DNA of 64,000 nt from Selaginella moellendorffii (lineage: Eukaryota > Streptophyta > Lycopodiopsida > Selaginellales > Selaginellaceae), in NCBI RefSeq assembly GCF_000143415.4, contig NW_003314307.1:306409-370408 (forward strand), read 5' to 3'. The notes beneath the pieces were generated by a model. It saw nothing but the letters and a program-made list of their open reading frames with translations. It was not told the origin of the DNA and did no database searches. A program made the translations under genes and the position numbers. Shown one piece after another: positions 24,230 to 36,213 of the stretch. Numbering within the stretch: position 1 is the stretch's first letter; every line of letters begins with the position of its first letter.

Positions 24230-26088
24230 GTTTCGATCCATTCTGGTAGCTGCCCAACATCACACCGCCTTATTCGCAGGGAACGCATGCATGGCAGCTA
24301 GATCTAGAGAGACATCTGGAAGATGTTCATATTCCTCAAGCGATATTTTTTCAAGTCGTAGGAACCTGCCTCTCCCTTTGGAATTGCCAAAACTTGATTC
24401 GGCTGCCAACCATGGCGGTCCTCAACATCGGTAGCTGTCACTCCTTGAAGGACCTCTCCACCTCGTTCTTTCCAAAGCTAGAGAAAGTTTCTCTGATCTT
24501 ACTGCAACGGAGTAACGATATCGGACTGAAAAGTGTTATTTGGGATGCTTACCCTTATCGCCTTGTCACCATGGGAAACGTTTCTTCTGTTAAAGAAGGA
24601 AGCTCCTCAAGGTGATACGTACCTAAATTCTCCATGTGACCTTAAACTCACTTTCCCCAAACCCTCCCACTTCCACAACCTCAGAAATCTGCTCCAGTCC
24701 CGTCCCACAGTGTCAATCTTTCAAGGTTGGTCAACCGTTGAAGATCGTGTTATGTAACCAGTTAATTTCCACTCCTTCAAATGCGAGAGTTTGCTTATAC
24801 TTGTAGGTAGCTCCACGGCCAGCGTTGTCTCAATAATCAACACCTCCAACTTTGTGAAGGCCTGAAACATTCCATCGAGATGCTTGTCCTTGTGGACCAT
24901 CAAGCTTCCGATTTGAGCATTTCTTATGTTTGAAAAGTTGATGATGCAGCATCGTGGCATTGCTGAATTGTTCAGCCCATTAAGGTATCCCAGCTTGGTG
25001 AGTTTGAGCAATGCATCGACAGGGAAATGCTCTAGCTTGTGACAACCTGTCAAGTCCAGATTTGGTCAGCTTTCCGAGTGGACCTGGAATGCTTTCGAGT
25101 GATTCATCCCAGGACGAATCCAGGGTCTCTAAATTCTTGAATGCTATGTGGCCAGTGAATTTAAGGCAAAGTACCTTGAAGCTTTTGAAAAGAGAGAGGC
25201 TTGGCAATGCAGTGAGAGCGGGATTTTGATCCAGGGGCAGGCAAGTGGTGTTGGAGACTCTGATCCTGTTCTTCTGTAGAAAGATGTCTTTAGAAATGCT
25301 ACATAAGAACAGAGAAATCTTGCTGTAATTACTCATTAAGGCGTCCCCGCATCTCTCTGCCACCACCCAGCCTTGAAATAACACTTGGGGCCTGCATCAT
25401 GAATCCTGTACCTCTTACACCGTGCACCTGAATAAGAATAATCTTCTTCAGTGATAAGTGCGTGATTCTTGAGCCTTTCTAGAACATTCACCGCCTCTGC
25501 TGTGTTTTTCCAACATTTGAATAGATCCCAAAATCCAATTCGCCAGTCTTCTGCATACGCAGGAAGGAAGAGAAAGTGCTGCTGGATGCCAAGAGGTAAC
25601 AATGCATCGTACCCCATTTTGAGTCGCTGCAGTACCTCGTGTTCCTCATCAAGAGTTGTTAATCGCTGAGTTCGCTTTGAACATAGTCCCAATCTTGTGT
25701 GGCTGCCATTCTTCTGCCAATTACCTTTAAGACCAGTGAAAGGCCCCACACTTGTCCACAACCTGCTCCACTACTATACTACTGATCATGAACCTGACCA
25801 TGTTTTGGGTTTGGAATGCGTGTTCTTACATGATACAAAAATACAAATGCCATCTAAACATTTTCACATCATTGCCACATAGGTGGAGACAGATTGAAAC
25901 AGGATGCTGTTTAACGGGAGGCTGCAATGAATAGCAGACTTGGCAAGCCCAATCACCTCGTTGACAACTGCAGGGACAAGCGCACCGAGATTGGCCATAA
26001 CTGCAAGCTCTGTATTTTGCTCATGCCGCCTCTGTTCTGTATCCATAATTTCATGCAGGTTAGCCAACCCGTTTGCGCGTTCGTGCAA
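24230..26088 (-). pseudogene. NBS-LRR (NLR) resistance gene relic, copy A
   Basis: Minus-strand pieces occur in NLR order: an N-terminal scrap (VVNEVIGLAKSAI, about 25950); the ARC2 region with the RNBS-D-like QQHFLFLPAYAEDWRIGF and the winged-helix/MHD block NVLERLKNHALITEEDYSYS..RYRIHDA (about 25410-25660); then leucine-rich repeats (NPALTALPSLSLFKSFKVLC, FKNLETLDSSW, TKLEVLIIETTLAVELPTSI) down to about 24230 (FLRLEKISLEEYEHLPDV). P-loop, kinase-2 and GLPL motifs are missing and the frame breaks many times, so it is non-functional. A short stretch at 24394-24490 reads as LRR on the plus strand, so part of the repeat region may be inverted. Copy B lies at 39580-40970. Confidence 0.7.
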
Positions 26089-26142
26089 TACGTGTTACAA
26101 TATTCGGATTGAAAAATGATGGTTGCGGCGTCGGTGGGAAAC

Positions 26143-26225
26143 GTATCTAGCTGGTCACCCTCTAGGGCGTCACCTAGCTGGCCACCCTCTAGGGCATCAC
26201 CTAGCTGCGTCACCCTCTAGGGCGT
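26143..26225. repeat. Tandem repeat, about 28-base unit, 3 copies
   Basis: Units of the type TAGCTGGTCACCCTCTAGGG followed by CGTCACC repeat three times with small changes. Located between the NLR relic and MED30. Confidence 0.8.
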
Positions 26226-26400
26226 CGAGACGATGACATTCTAGAGGTTCGGAGCTAGGCTGCGGCGCGAGCAGGAGTCGCGAAACACAGCATCCACGCC
26301 AAAGTGCACCAAAAGCCTCATTGATGCCATGTCCACTGCGTCTGTACATTAGAAATCAAAAAGGTTCGCTACAGTCAAATACCTCTGGATGTGGAATTCT

Positions 26401-27004
26401 TTAGGAGGGTGGTGGTGTTTGCCACATTGAAATGTCTCTAACAAGTTCCCTCATTTGTGTGATGAGTTGCTTGAGAACATCGTTCTTCCTTACAATCTCC
26501 TGCGAAATGCTGCTCAGTCCATCAAGAGAAAAAGAGAGCTTTTGCTTGGCTCACCTCTCGAAGCTCCACCGTTTGCTTCTGGAGCCTATCAATCTCCGCT
26601 TGATCCACTGCCTTCTCCACAGTGGAATCCACATCCAAGCTCGTCATCTAAGAGCAAAGAAGAGAATTCGTCAGAGCTTCCAAGGATAAATGTTGATCAG
26701 AGTTCTCGAGAGCACAACATGGAAATTCCTCTGAGATTGGAAGGGAAGAATGTGGTACCTGAGGATGGTTGAAGATCGCAGCGACGATTCCTCTCAGGGC
26801 AGTCGTCGCCGCCTTGTATTTCTGCCGCGCATCGTCCACCGCCGCCCATCCGGCCTCTTCCTTGCCGCCGCCTTCCCAGAGCGCCGGATTGCTAAGAACC
26901 TCATTGAGAGAGTTGAGGATCTGGTGCGCCGATTGCACTGCGATTTCCAGCTGCTTCTGCCCCTCGATCGCCATCACCTCGAGCTTGGTTTCCTCCATCG
27001 TCAA
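26401..27004 (-). CDS. MED30: Mediator complex subunit 30, plant type
   Basis: Three exons on the minus strand (27004-26759, 26647-26555, 26499-26401) give 145 residues (143 if the second Met is used). The N terminus METKL-like METEEK region reads MEETKLEVMAIEGQKQLE, followed by VQSAHQILNSLNEVLSNPALW and a helix ARQKYKAATTALRGIV, matching plant MED30. Exons 2 and 3 add a coiled coil (TVEKAVDQAEIDRLQKQ) and a short tail ending WQTPPPS. Known role: head-region subunit of Mediator, bridging transcription factors and RNA polymerase II. It is head-to-head with SAS-6, with 194 bases between the start codons. Apparently intact. Confidence 0.8.
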
Positions 27005-27198
27005 GAGCCCTAAAGATGACGTGGCGAAAGTCCTAATGACGTGGCAATGTGGTAGCAGTGACGTGGCAGGCGGGCCAAGATTTATATTATTCCCATTCTT
27101 TGCTCTTCCAGTCTTTGAATGGCGTTCGCGGCTTCGCAGTAATCTAGTTCTTTCGGGGCGCTACCGCCGAGAAAATAGGTTTCGATCGATCGGCTCCC
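27005..27198. promoter_or_regulatory. Compact bidirectional promoter MED30/SAS-6
   Basis: Only 194 bases separate the two divergent start codons. It contains three nearby copies of GACGTGGC (about 27018, 27039 and 27061), a G-box/ABRE-like bZIP core. This is an inference from position and motif. Confidence 0.5.
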
Positions 27199-29804
27199 AT
27201 GGAGGATCCTTGCGCCGCTTCTCGGCCCAGCGCTAGCAATGGCGGCATCGAGAGCAGCTCCGTGCTCTTCGAGAAGGCCGTGCCGGTGAGGATCAAGTCC
27301 CCCTCCGAGGATCGCCTAGTGGAGCTCACGGTCCGGATTATCATGGGCCTCAGCAAGCATCGCCGATCCACAAAGGTAAGAGTTGGATTTCTAGTTCGCA
27401 GCTCATCGAGGGAATTTTTCGTGCAGGTTTTGCAAATCCAGATCACAAACGAGCTCGATCCCTTCTTCTTGTACTCACTGGAAGTGAATGAGGACGATTT
27501 CCAGGGACTCAAGGTGGAGCAGTGCATTCTTGTGGATTTTGGGACGTTTCCCCACAAATTCATAGAGCTACTCGAGCATTGTATCAGAGCTGGTGCTGGC
27601 GAGGCGCCAAGGTTTTTCGTCCCCCAGTTTTTTCTTTATGCTATGGCAAATGTGGATCATCAAACAGGTTCTTGGCGATACTTAACGTTCGCACCGGGGA
27701 CTCGACGTTTAGTGTGGTGGAAACGAACCAATTCAAGCATCTCAGCCATCTCTCCCTGTGCTTTAGACAAGGAAATGACAGTACGATCAAGAGCTACCTT
27801 GCCGGACGACTTGCCGAGTACAAGGTAAGGCTGCCTTTGCTGTATGATTTTAGCTGGGCCTCGTTGTTTCGAGCAGGGTGCAAACGTTGATCTTCATGAA
27901 AAGCTACGAAGAACTCTAGAATCGTTAGAGAGTTCTCTTCAAGATGTTGGAGAGCTCCGCAGGTGAGCAAGACACTTGATCGTTCCTTTCTCGGGTGTTA
28001 AGGGTGACGTTTTGCATGCAGTGAACTTGCCGATTCCAAGGAGATGCAATCACGTTCCATTAGTGAGCTCCAAGTAAAACACGCAAGGGAGTTGGCTCGC
28101 GAGAGAGAAAAGGTTGGAGGTGTTTAAAGCATTCCTATCGTTGTTAATGTTTCTTTTTTCTCGTAGTCTTTGCAAGAGTGCCTGGAAATGAAAGAGCGGC
28201 TGGAACGCGAAAAGGCTGAAATGGAATACCGACTGACTCAAAAAGCCGGACAACACGAGAGCCAAGTTATAGATCTGGATAAACAGGTGACGCAACAAAT
28301 CTTGTCGAATTTTGACGTCTTCATTTCGTGAGTGCGTGTGTCCAGGTCAGGGAGCTGACTTCGACAAGGCATGGCCTGGAAATAACAATAGCGGAGCTGA
28401 AAACAAAGCTAGAACTTATGCACAAGGAGTTGCAAGAAAGGCAACAGGTTTGTGAAGTAGTATAGCACATCAAATCCATGACTACTTTCCTTTTTAAATC
28501 TGTTGCCGCAGGAGTGCGATACCTTACGTACGAGGAACAAAAGCGTGGATAAAGAACTCCAAGTCTCGTCAAAGCAACTGAATGATAACCTGATTCGTCT
28601 GGCAGCTTTGGAGCAGGAAGTACGCTGAACTGGTGTCTCTCTTTTACCGAAACAGACAGTGAATTGAGTTTCTCGATGTGTTGTAGGTCCAAAGCAAAAG
28701 CGAGCTGATCGGCAACATATCGGGCCAGCTCGAGAGTATCACTATGACTAGGTTCGTCGTAGTGTCCTGGTGTTTTGGAATGCGAGGCTAAAATTTTTGT
28801 GGATGGCTCTACAGGGCGGCACTAGAGTCATCGTTGAAAGATGCACAGGCTGCCGCGGAGAAAGCCGAGGAGAAAGCCGCGGCCCGCGTTGCCGAGGCAA
28901 ACAAGGCAAACCAGATGATAGAGAAGCTCCAGGCCGAGATAAAGTCGAGCAAGGCAAAGTTGAAGCTGAAAACGCAGGTTACAGCACAACAGGAGACGCT
29001 ACTTCAGGAGCGACAGGCAACAATCGAGAAGAATGTCGCCGAGATTGCTGCTCTCAAGCAGGAAATCGCAGCTCTAAAGATAGAGATTGAAGCATCAAAG
29101 AGAAAGGTAACTCTACAATATAGCTATAGCTTCCTTTCTTTTGCTGAGGTGAGATCTTCGTACCTACACAGGAAGCGGATCTCCAGAAGAAAATGGAGGA
29201 GTCCGAGGAATCTCTCAAGTCGAACCAGCAGATGATCCAGTAAGCTTTCTTGCTAGAGCTATCTGTGGATGGATTGATCTTGTGCTTTTTCTCCAGGTGG
29301 CTGAATCAGCAACTCACTGATGCGCAGCTTGGAAAGTACGCCAAGTACAGCACTACCAGCCGAGCTCTCTCACTCTCCTCGGCAATCTCCTCGACTCCAT
29401 CACCAAGAGGTCCTCTCCTCCCGTCCAACACCCACAATCTCCTCCAGCTCAAGCCATCGATATCAGCAACGAGCATCACCTCCAAATCTCCAAGCTCGGC
29501 AGTAGCAAAGGCAGTCACAGGTGATGGTGGTGGTGGTGGTGGTGGTAGTGGTAGCAGCATTCCAGGATTCACGAGCAAAGTTACTTTCAAGCCACCGCTC
29601 GCCGAGCTCAATGGCAAGGCCGAGAATTTGTGCAAGGAGAGGAAGTTTGTCACTCTGGAGCTGACGAGAAATGGTCTCCCAAAGCCGCAGCTCTCATTCG
29701 CGAGCCCAGCAGTGGGAGATCTTCCACAGGGAATTCCCGGACGAGCAAAGGGGAGAGAAGAAGAGCTCTATCCGGCTGGGCTCTCCAATGGCTGCTTAAG
29801 TTAG
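27199..29804 (+). CDS. SAS6: Centriole assembly protein SAS-6
   Basis: About 12 exons starting MEDPCAASRPSASNGG (27199-27375 is exon 1) and ending at the TAG 29802-29804. The N-terminal globular domain carries the SAS-6/PISA motif (FFLYSLEVNEDDFQGLKVEQ, FKHLSHLSLCFRQGND, YLAGRLAEYK). It is followed by a long coiled coil through about 29240 (for example ELAREREKSLQECLEMKERL and EIAALKQEIAALKIEIEASK) and a Ser/Gly-rich low-complexity tail with a poly-Gly run near 29525-29550. Known role: ninefold cartwheel of centrioles and basal bodies. Plants keep it only where flagellate sperm are made, so expression is probably limited to antheridia (inference). Apparently intact. Confidence 0.9.
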
Positions 29805-30238
29805 AAATCCACAGCGTGAGCAGAGTTACTGGGCATTAGGGTTTACACGAGAGTGGTAGTAGAAAGAAAGGTAGGGGATATGGCTGGATGAGAATGGAGG
29901 CGTCGCAGCAATCAGGGATTGTGGAAGGCGCTGTGGATTTGTGGCCAGAGCTGTCGCACTGCTGCCGAGCTTGAGGCGGCGCCAGATTCGTCGGCCGTGG
30001 GTGTGGCATCGAGCTCCAGGGTTTCTAGGTTGGTTCCATTAGCAGTAGATTGCTACATTTTTCTCGCATTCAGCACGACACGATCGAGTTTGGACAGCTT
30101 GGGAAGTGGCTTGCCTGCATTCTCTCTGTGTGGTGAGTGAAGTGGGATTTCTCTCAAAGTTTAAGGGAAAAAAAGAGAAAGAGAGAGAGAGAGAGAGCGC
30201 CCCGGGAAGAGAAGAGAGAGTAGAATTCTTCTAAAAGT
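29805..30238. other. Intergenic and 5' leader of the PWWP gene
   Basis: No gene seen. The last 70 bases contain a GA-rich tract (AAAGAGAAAGAGAGAGAG, about 30171-30198), a likely GAGA-type leader element of the gene downstream. Confidence 0.6.
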
Positions 30239-32294
30239 ATGCCAAGCCCGAGTAAGAAGCCTCCGACCAATGTGAAGCCTGTTCCAGGGACCATAGTGTG
30301 GGTGAGGCGGAGGAATGGCTCCTGGTGGCCTGGACGAATTATTAGTAAGAAGGAGCTCTTAGCATCGAATGTTATGTCTCCGAGATCTGGAACTCCGGTT
30401 AAGCTTCTTGGTCGAGACGATGCAAGTGTGTAAGTTCCTTGTCTGGTTCTTTTTGTATCTCTCTCACTCTCGTGTTCTTTCTTTGTTTTTGGTGCTAGTC
30501 TTTTTGCGATTGCTTGCTCTCTTTTGATTCTCCGATGCTCGGGTTCTAAAGTTCTTTTGGTTTTGTTTTTCTTACAGGGATTGGTACAATATTGAGAAAT
30601 CGAAGAGAGTGAAGCCGTTCAGATGCGGGGAGTTTGATGACTGCATCGAGAAAGCTCAGGCAATGGCGGGACAGTCGAAGAGGAGGGAAAAGTATGCTCG
30701 CAGGGAAGACGCAATCGTAGATGCTATAGAGCTCGAGAAGGAACAGATCGAGCAGCTGAAGACCGCGTACGTTGGCACAGGGGGGAAGAAATCAAAACTC
30801 AAAGGCAAGCAGAAAAGCGTAGATGGTGGTGGAGATCAACCAAAGAAGGGAAATGGTGATACGAGCGGGGTCAATCGCAAAGTCTCCAAGAAAAAGGCAC
30901 AAACTGCCAAGGACCGGGAAACCTCGGATTTGGAGGATGGAGCGGCATTACTTCCGAGAATGCGTGGATTACAAGACTTGGTATCCGCCGGTACTTCGTC
31001 CAAAATCACAACTGTGGAAGGACTGGATGGCTCTTCCGAGGTCGAGGCACCACCTTTGGACGAAAGCATGCAGCAGACGGTCCCAGATCAAGTCAAGGCA
31101 TTAAAGCGAAAGCGGTCATCCGGACGAGCAGAAGAAGCTCCGTCCAAAAGGCGCGACAGGAAAAGACCGATTTTACAGGTTTTGGAGACGCTGGAGCGGG
31201 ACAATGAGAATCAGGATGATCCGGCAGTGAAAGCTGAAGGGGTTTGCGAAGGCGAAGACAAGCTCTCGGACGAGTGTGAGTCGACGCAAGAGACTTTGCA
31301 GCTAGTGTCATCAGCTCAGGATAAACCCGCAGCGCATTTTCTCGATGCTCACAGCGCCAGTTACAACAGCAAGGACGTAGCAGTGGTGGCATGCGAGGGA
31401 ACGACGCTGCCGTCTCATACATCTGCTTCTCCAACGGGAATTACACAGGAGGAAAAGCCTCCTGTGAAAAAGGAGAAGGGGAGCAAGAAGAAGGCGTCGA
31501 TGCCACCAAGGACGTTGGCATCCCTTGTCGTGGACAGTGCTGGAGATGTCCAGAAGGTGACAAAGCAGAGGAAAGGGGAGCCGAATTCTTCACAGCCGAC
31601 TGCCTCCGTCTCGCGGTTTGACGTCGGCACAGCATCGGCATGTCGTAGTGGAAAAGGCAAACTCAAAGTGGAGGCCGAGGATACTGTAACCGCATGCTGT
31701 CCATCTGATGATCAAAAGGAGAACTGGAAAGAAGGTACATTGTGTTCTTTCTTTTTGTTTTTCTTATGCCTGGTCCTTTGGCTTGCAGGATTCGTACATC
31801 CACGAACTCGGTATGAGAAGCAACCCGTGCCCGTGGTTTCGCTCAGCAGTACAATTACTGGAAAGACAGTCTGCGGATACCCCGTGTCCGTGGAAGTTGT
31901 GGAGGGGATACTGGGGACGAGGAAGAAAAGGTTGAAGAACTACAGTGGCGAGCTCGCAACCTCTCCAAAACCTTGGCAGACGGCAAAGCGAACGGCCCGG
32001 CAGAGAACTCCACGCTCAGAGATTCTAGCGACGAGCGACGACGATTACACCACCAAAGTTCCAGGCACCGGCAAGAAGAGATCCAAGGAGGCACTGTCGA
32101 AGAAGCTCCTCAAGAAGGCAGTCCTGGCCTCGAAGAAAATCCGGACTTTGGCATCGATCTCGGAGGAGAAGAGGAGGCAGCCGGAGAATGGGTTTGGGTT
32201 CTTGAGCTCAAAAGCTCCACCGAAGTGGCCAGTGGCGACGCTGGTTCCCGTCAGTGTGGCTTTGAATCGACTCCGAGGGGTGGTGTGTTCCTGA
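30239..32294 (+). CDS. PWWP-domain protein, plant type
   Basis: Three exons (30239-30429, 30578-31734, 31789-32294) join to 617 residues. The PWWP domain is at the N terminus: PGTIVWVRRRNGSWWPGRI (about residues 17-35), SPRSGTPVKLLGRDDASVDW, and a helix with FDDCIEKAQAMAGQ. The middle is Lys/Ser-rich and disordered with nuclear localisation signals (KRKRSSGRAEEAPSKRRDRK). A conserved block near the C terminus (PVPVVSLSSTITGKTVCGYP) is shared with Arabidopsis Tudor/PWWP/MBT-annotated proteins. Probable role: reading methylated histone or DNA in chromatin. The 54-base second intron is in frame and would add a spurious hydrophobic stretch if retained. Confidence 0.8.
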
Positions 32295-32524
32295 CGAGAC
32301 GATACACGGGGATTCTCTACATCAAGGAAGACGAAGGCGATGAAGAAGAAAAGTTCTTGCCATCGATGGAGAGAGAGACGAAAGAGGGGTTTATCTTCTC
32401 CTCGTCCGTCGAGGGAGACGATGGAGAGGAAAGAAAGAGACGCGAAATTCTAGCTATGGTGGAAGGAGCAAACGTACATTTTTTGTAGAAGAGGAGCAAT
32501 GTGGGTGGCGGGGGTTTAGGGTTT

Positions 32525-35110
32525 ATGGCGAATGGGCTGCTGCTGGGGAGCTCCTTCTACCGCCCAGCGCTTCCAATCCCCAGCAGCAGCGGCGGCAATC
32601 GTCGAAGAGCCGGCACCAGGGCAGTACGAATCAGGGGATTGAAAGATGGTTTTGGGAGAGAATGGGGCGTGGGCGACGCGCCCGCCAAGGCCAGGTGTGG
32701 TTTCCCAGCGATTTCTTTCAAGAGCGTGGCATTGGAGAGGATTTTCAAGGGCAAAGAAGTGATGCTGTCAAGGTGGAATTTTGCGAAGGTCGAGCTGAGC
32801 TCGACGCTTCCAGCAGCGAGGAGTTTTGGACTCCAGCAAGCTCGGCCTTTTCTTCTCGGCGGTTTTGTGGCTGGCTTGGCGATGGCTGTCTCGACTATCA
32901 TCTCTTCCTTGGCGAAGAGGGAGAGAGGAGTGGAAGTCCCAGCGCCAGCTCGAGCTTTCCAGGGGACAACGATGGAAAAACTGGACTTTGACGAGGAGCT
33001 ACTACACGTAGAAGCGGTTGCTACTCCTGCGATGAGCGAGGAAGAGAAAGAAAGAATCGCGAAGATTCGAGACATGGCAAGGCAGGCAACGATAGATGAG
33101 AGTAATGTTGATGTTGGTGATGATGCTGCCGTTGAAGAGAGTTTACCTCCACCTCTTCGTCTTCCGGCCGCTGCTCGGGTACAGCTTTTGAGGAAGCAGA
33201 ATGGAGACGAACTCGACAGGAACACGCCGAAGCCAGATTTCATGGAGCTTTCTCGGCAACTCGAGCTCATTCGAGAATCAGACGCTTCTCAGCCAGGGTC
33301 GAGTGACAGTGATGGAGTGGTGATCAATGGTCACGGGACTGGAAACGAGCTGAGTGGGCGACATGAAACGAATCAACGGGCTGGTGGTGAAAGCACAAGG
33401 TTTATCACGACGTATGAAGAAGCTCGCGAAGTTCTTCGTTCTGATAAGCACGCAGAATTTCCAGGCAGCGATGGTGTGGTGATAAATGGCCAGGAGACTG
33501 GAAAAGAGCTTAGTGGGAGGACTGAAGAGAAGCAAGAGGCTAGTGCTAAGAGAACGAGGTTTATCACGACGTATGAACAAGCTTGCGAAGTTCTTCGGTC
33601 CGATAAGCACGCGGAGGAAACTCGCCAACTACATCGTCACTCTCTCAGACTTCGTCCTCGCCACAGCGTGCGCCGAGCTCACATACTCCACAAACAAGAG
33701 CCAGCAATGAAAATCTTTCGAGCGCTGAAGTTGCTGCTACACAACATATCTGGAAGAAGGACGAAGTGCTGCGGTGCATTCTGCTCAAGGCCCAGGAGAA
33801 CGAGCGAAGAGGAAAACCTTTGTTCCATGGCATGCCTCCTGACTCGAAAGATATTCTTTTCAACGGACTGGAAACGGAGCTGGGGAGTGAAGCTGAACCG
33901 ATCAAGGCCTGGATAATGGAGCGCATTTGTAAGTCGGATGTTTTGCTAGATTTCGTGTTCTAACGTTTATCTTTTGTCCTTTACAGCTTCCGATGCACAA
34001 AAAAAACAGAAAAAATCTCAGGAGCAAGAGACTGACGATTCTTTACCGACGATTCCCGGGAGAAAGAAATCTGAGTGGCAACCGGATTGTAATCCGCAAA
34101 AGACAGTCGTAACGGGCAGCAGTAGCGGCGCCGTGAAGCGTAAGCCAGCGAGCACCGATCAACCAGACCTGAAGAAAACGAAGCAGCAAAGTAACAAGAA
34201 GAAAGTGTGGCCGAAAGAGATACAGCGGAGATATGACACGGAGACGGATCCTAAAGTGCGAAGGCTTCTGAAGGAGATTGGAAAGGACTTGGACGAATGG
34301 TTAACCGAAGAGGAGGTGGAAGAAACGCTGAGACTCTTTTTCCAGGGACCTGACGGGCAGCGTGAGCTCTTACGTCGCTGGCACGCGGAGCTGAAAGAAG
34401 AGGCGAGGAAGCAGGGTGAAACTCTTGGCGACGAGGAGATGAAACGCTTTGAGAAGATGCAAGAGAAGTATAAAACGCAGTCACTACAAAGTCTGGCCAG
34501 CAAGTACCGCGATTCAAAACCTTTCAAGGCGGATACTCTCTGGTGGCATCAGTTGCGATATGTTGCGGTAAGTTGCATGATTATTTTTTTATTCCTTTGG
34601 TTTCTGATGTATTGTTTACTCTCCCTTGCAGTGTATAATGCTGCAGAATGAGGAGCAGAAAGTTTCTCCTGGTCTCTATTCTATGAACATGGCGTTGGAA
34701 GGCGATTCCAGAGAGAAGCTACATGTGGTTGGATTCGAAGATCATAACGAGGCACTCAACTTTTGCCGCACTCTTGTACCTGAGATCAACAAGCTTGGAG
34801 GAGCCACTGGTGCTCGAGTGATTCCATTCGAACCAAAGGTAAGGAATTCTTTGCTTTTCTTTGTTCGAACGATTCGATTTAAATGCTTTTATGGCTTGTA
34901 CAGGAACTCCTTCGCGAAGCAAGCGAGTCTGGATTCCAAGTGACAGTGCTCAAGAAGGGCCATGTTGAAAACTACGCAGGAAAACCGCTTGAAGAGGTAG
35001 AGTATAGAATTCTCGAGATTGGGAGGGATGTTTACGTGCAGGAGAAGCTCCGGGAAAGATCCATTGACGTGAAGTCGATGATGAAAGACCTTTGGAGCGA
35101 CGATTTTTAA
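32525..35110 (+). CDS. Probable EMB1703-like plastid protein
   Basis: Reconstructed exons 32525-33589, 33649-33928, 33987-34567, 34632-34838 and 34904-35110 join in frame to about 779 residues. The Arg/Ser-rich N terminus (MANGLLLGSSFYRP) looks like a transit peptide and is followed by a membrane-like segment (PFLLGGFVAGLAMAVSTIIS). Motifs MSEEEKERIAKIRDMARQAT, GKPLFHGMPPDSKDILFNGLE, PKEIQRRYDTETDPKVRRLL and LREASESGFQVTVLKKGHVE recall Arabidopsis EMBRYO DEFECTIVE 1703 (plastid, embryo-essential); this name is tentative. The first intron has a weak donor (GTTCTT; 59 bases) and was chosen because it restores the frame. A 107-base alternative (33598-33704) also works. If neither is spliced, the gene is frameshifted. 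Its 3' half has a decayed copy at 41000-41460. Confidence 0.6.
33311..33614 (+). repeat. Direct repeat of 159 bases inside the EMB1703-like gene
   Basis: Two tandem copies encode SDGVVINGHGTGNELSGR..TRFITTYEEAREVLRSDKHAE and SDGVVINGQETGKELSGR..TRFITTYEQACEVLRSDKHAE (period 159 bases, 53 codons, in frame). The proposed first intron begins inside the second copy. Confidence 0.85.
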
Positions 35111-35349
35111 AACAAATGTAAGCTTTTACTGAGAGATCTTTGTACTATTTAGTGACAAGTGGTCAATGTAAAGTAATGAGCTTTCGTGAGCTCGTGTAAC
35201 TCTTTCTCGTGTGTCCGATTTTCTATTTTGACTCAGGCAGCAGTACTGTGACAGTCCAATGGTTGGCTCTTTCTCTTTTTCTTTGTCTATCCTCATGCTG
35301 CTGTGCTATTGCCTCTGGCAACTGCTGGCAGCACAGTGCGCTAGTGCTG

Positions 35350-36040
35350 CTATAGATCAACAATATGGCAGCAATTAACGCTGCCAAGTGTTGTTGTATG
35401 CAAGAAGTTGGGATTTACAAGTCTTACATACTGGAAGTTGGAGGCGAAATTGGGGAGGTCGCGTCTGGTGGACTTAAGAGTGTTGGTGTTGGATAGCGGG
35501 AATTGGACGTGGAACGAAGTGTCATCCTTCCTAACCAGGAGAATATTAGGGGCGTGCTGCACACTACTGACTTTGGCTCCCAACAGGCATGAATTTCCCT
35601 TGATGAACTATGAGGTGATATTGGCAAAACTTGGCTTGCCTGCCACAACATCGAGAGGAGATGATGGGATGAACTTGGTGCTGTTTTGCTTGCCTGGTCG
35701 ACTTTCAAGTATAAGCATCAAGAATGCCGTGGTCTCGTCCACTTGGAAGTGTTGGTTGAATGAGAGTCTCATGAAGTAACAGACCGTCTTTGGATGACAA
35801 GTGTTGGCTAGTTAGCTGCTGGAAGGCCGGTACCACAGTTTGAAAGGTTCTAGGACAAGAACTTGACGACCATGCGTTCCATTGTCCTTCCACTGTTTGG
35901 TTCCAAGGTTCGCGGTGGAAAGTTCTTGAGCATCTACGAACATGGAGCGGGTTGTATCAGACTTGCTGAGGCCCCCCGTAAGCAGCAAGTAGATTGGAGT
36001 CCACGGAGTAGGAGCTGGAAAAACACTCTTGGCCAAACGA
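35350..36040 (-). pseudogene. Decayed PhoD-like phosphatase copy
   Basis: Minus-strand fragments match the PhoD-like gene at 41663-43836 in the same order relative to the EMB1703-like gene. NLGTKQWKD with GRQVLVLE (about 35840-35930) corresponds to AYLGTKQWKD and GRQVLVLGG, and KVDQASKTAPSSSHHL (about 35700) corresponds to KVDQVSNAAPSSSHHR. At the DNA level 35570-35660 follows 41635-41720. The N-terminal two thirds and all metal-binding motifs except traces are lost. A copia element (36053-39516) lies directly against its 5' side. Confidence 0.75.
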
Positions 36041-36052
36041 GCACCAAGTCAA

Positions 36053-36203
36053 TGATGAGAGAAGCCAGGCCTCACAGCCTAGCGCTCTATAGAGAATGAG
36101 AACACTCCCAGAACAATCCCCTGGGATAGATCTCACGAAAGAAAACTAAGAAAGCCCTAAACTGAAAGAATGCCAGGTGGCTGTACGCCACGTGGCTCTA
36201 ACA
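36053..36203 (-). repeat. Copia LTR (downstream)
   Basis: 151 bases, TG...CA on the minus strand, matching 39375-39516 with indels. Confidence 0.85.
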
Positions 36204-36213
36204 CTCCCCTTAT
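36204..36213 (-). promoter_or_regulatory. Polypurine tract of the copia element
   Basis: On the minus strand AAGGGGAG lies directly before the TGTTAGAG start of the downstream LTR, the usual position for plus-strand priming. Confidence 0.7.

Noticed and set aside
31735-31788. Hydrophobic stretch resembling a membrane segment in the PWWP protein
   Set aside because: It is a 54-base GT-AG intron with a T-rich acceptor that happens to be in frame; the family has no membrane segment here.
31973-32488. 171-codon acidic frame overlapping the PWWP gene end
   Set aside because: It is a shadow; the other frame carries the conserved PVPVVSLSS block and family-like C terminus.
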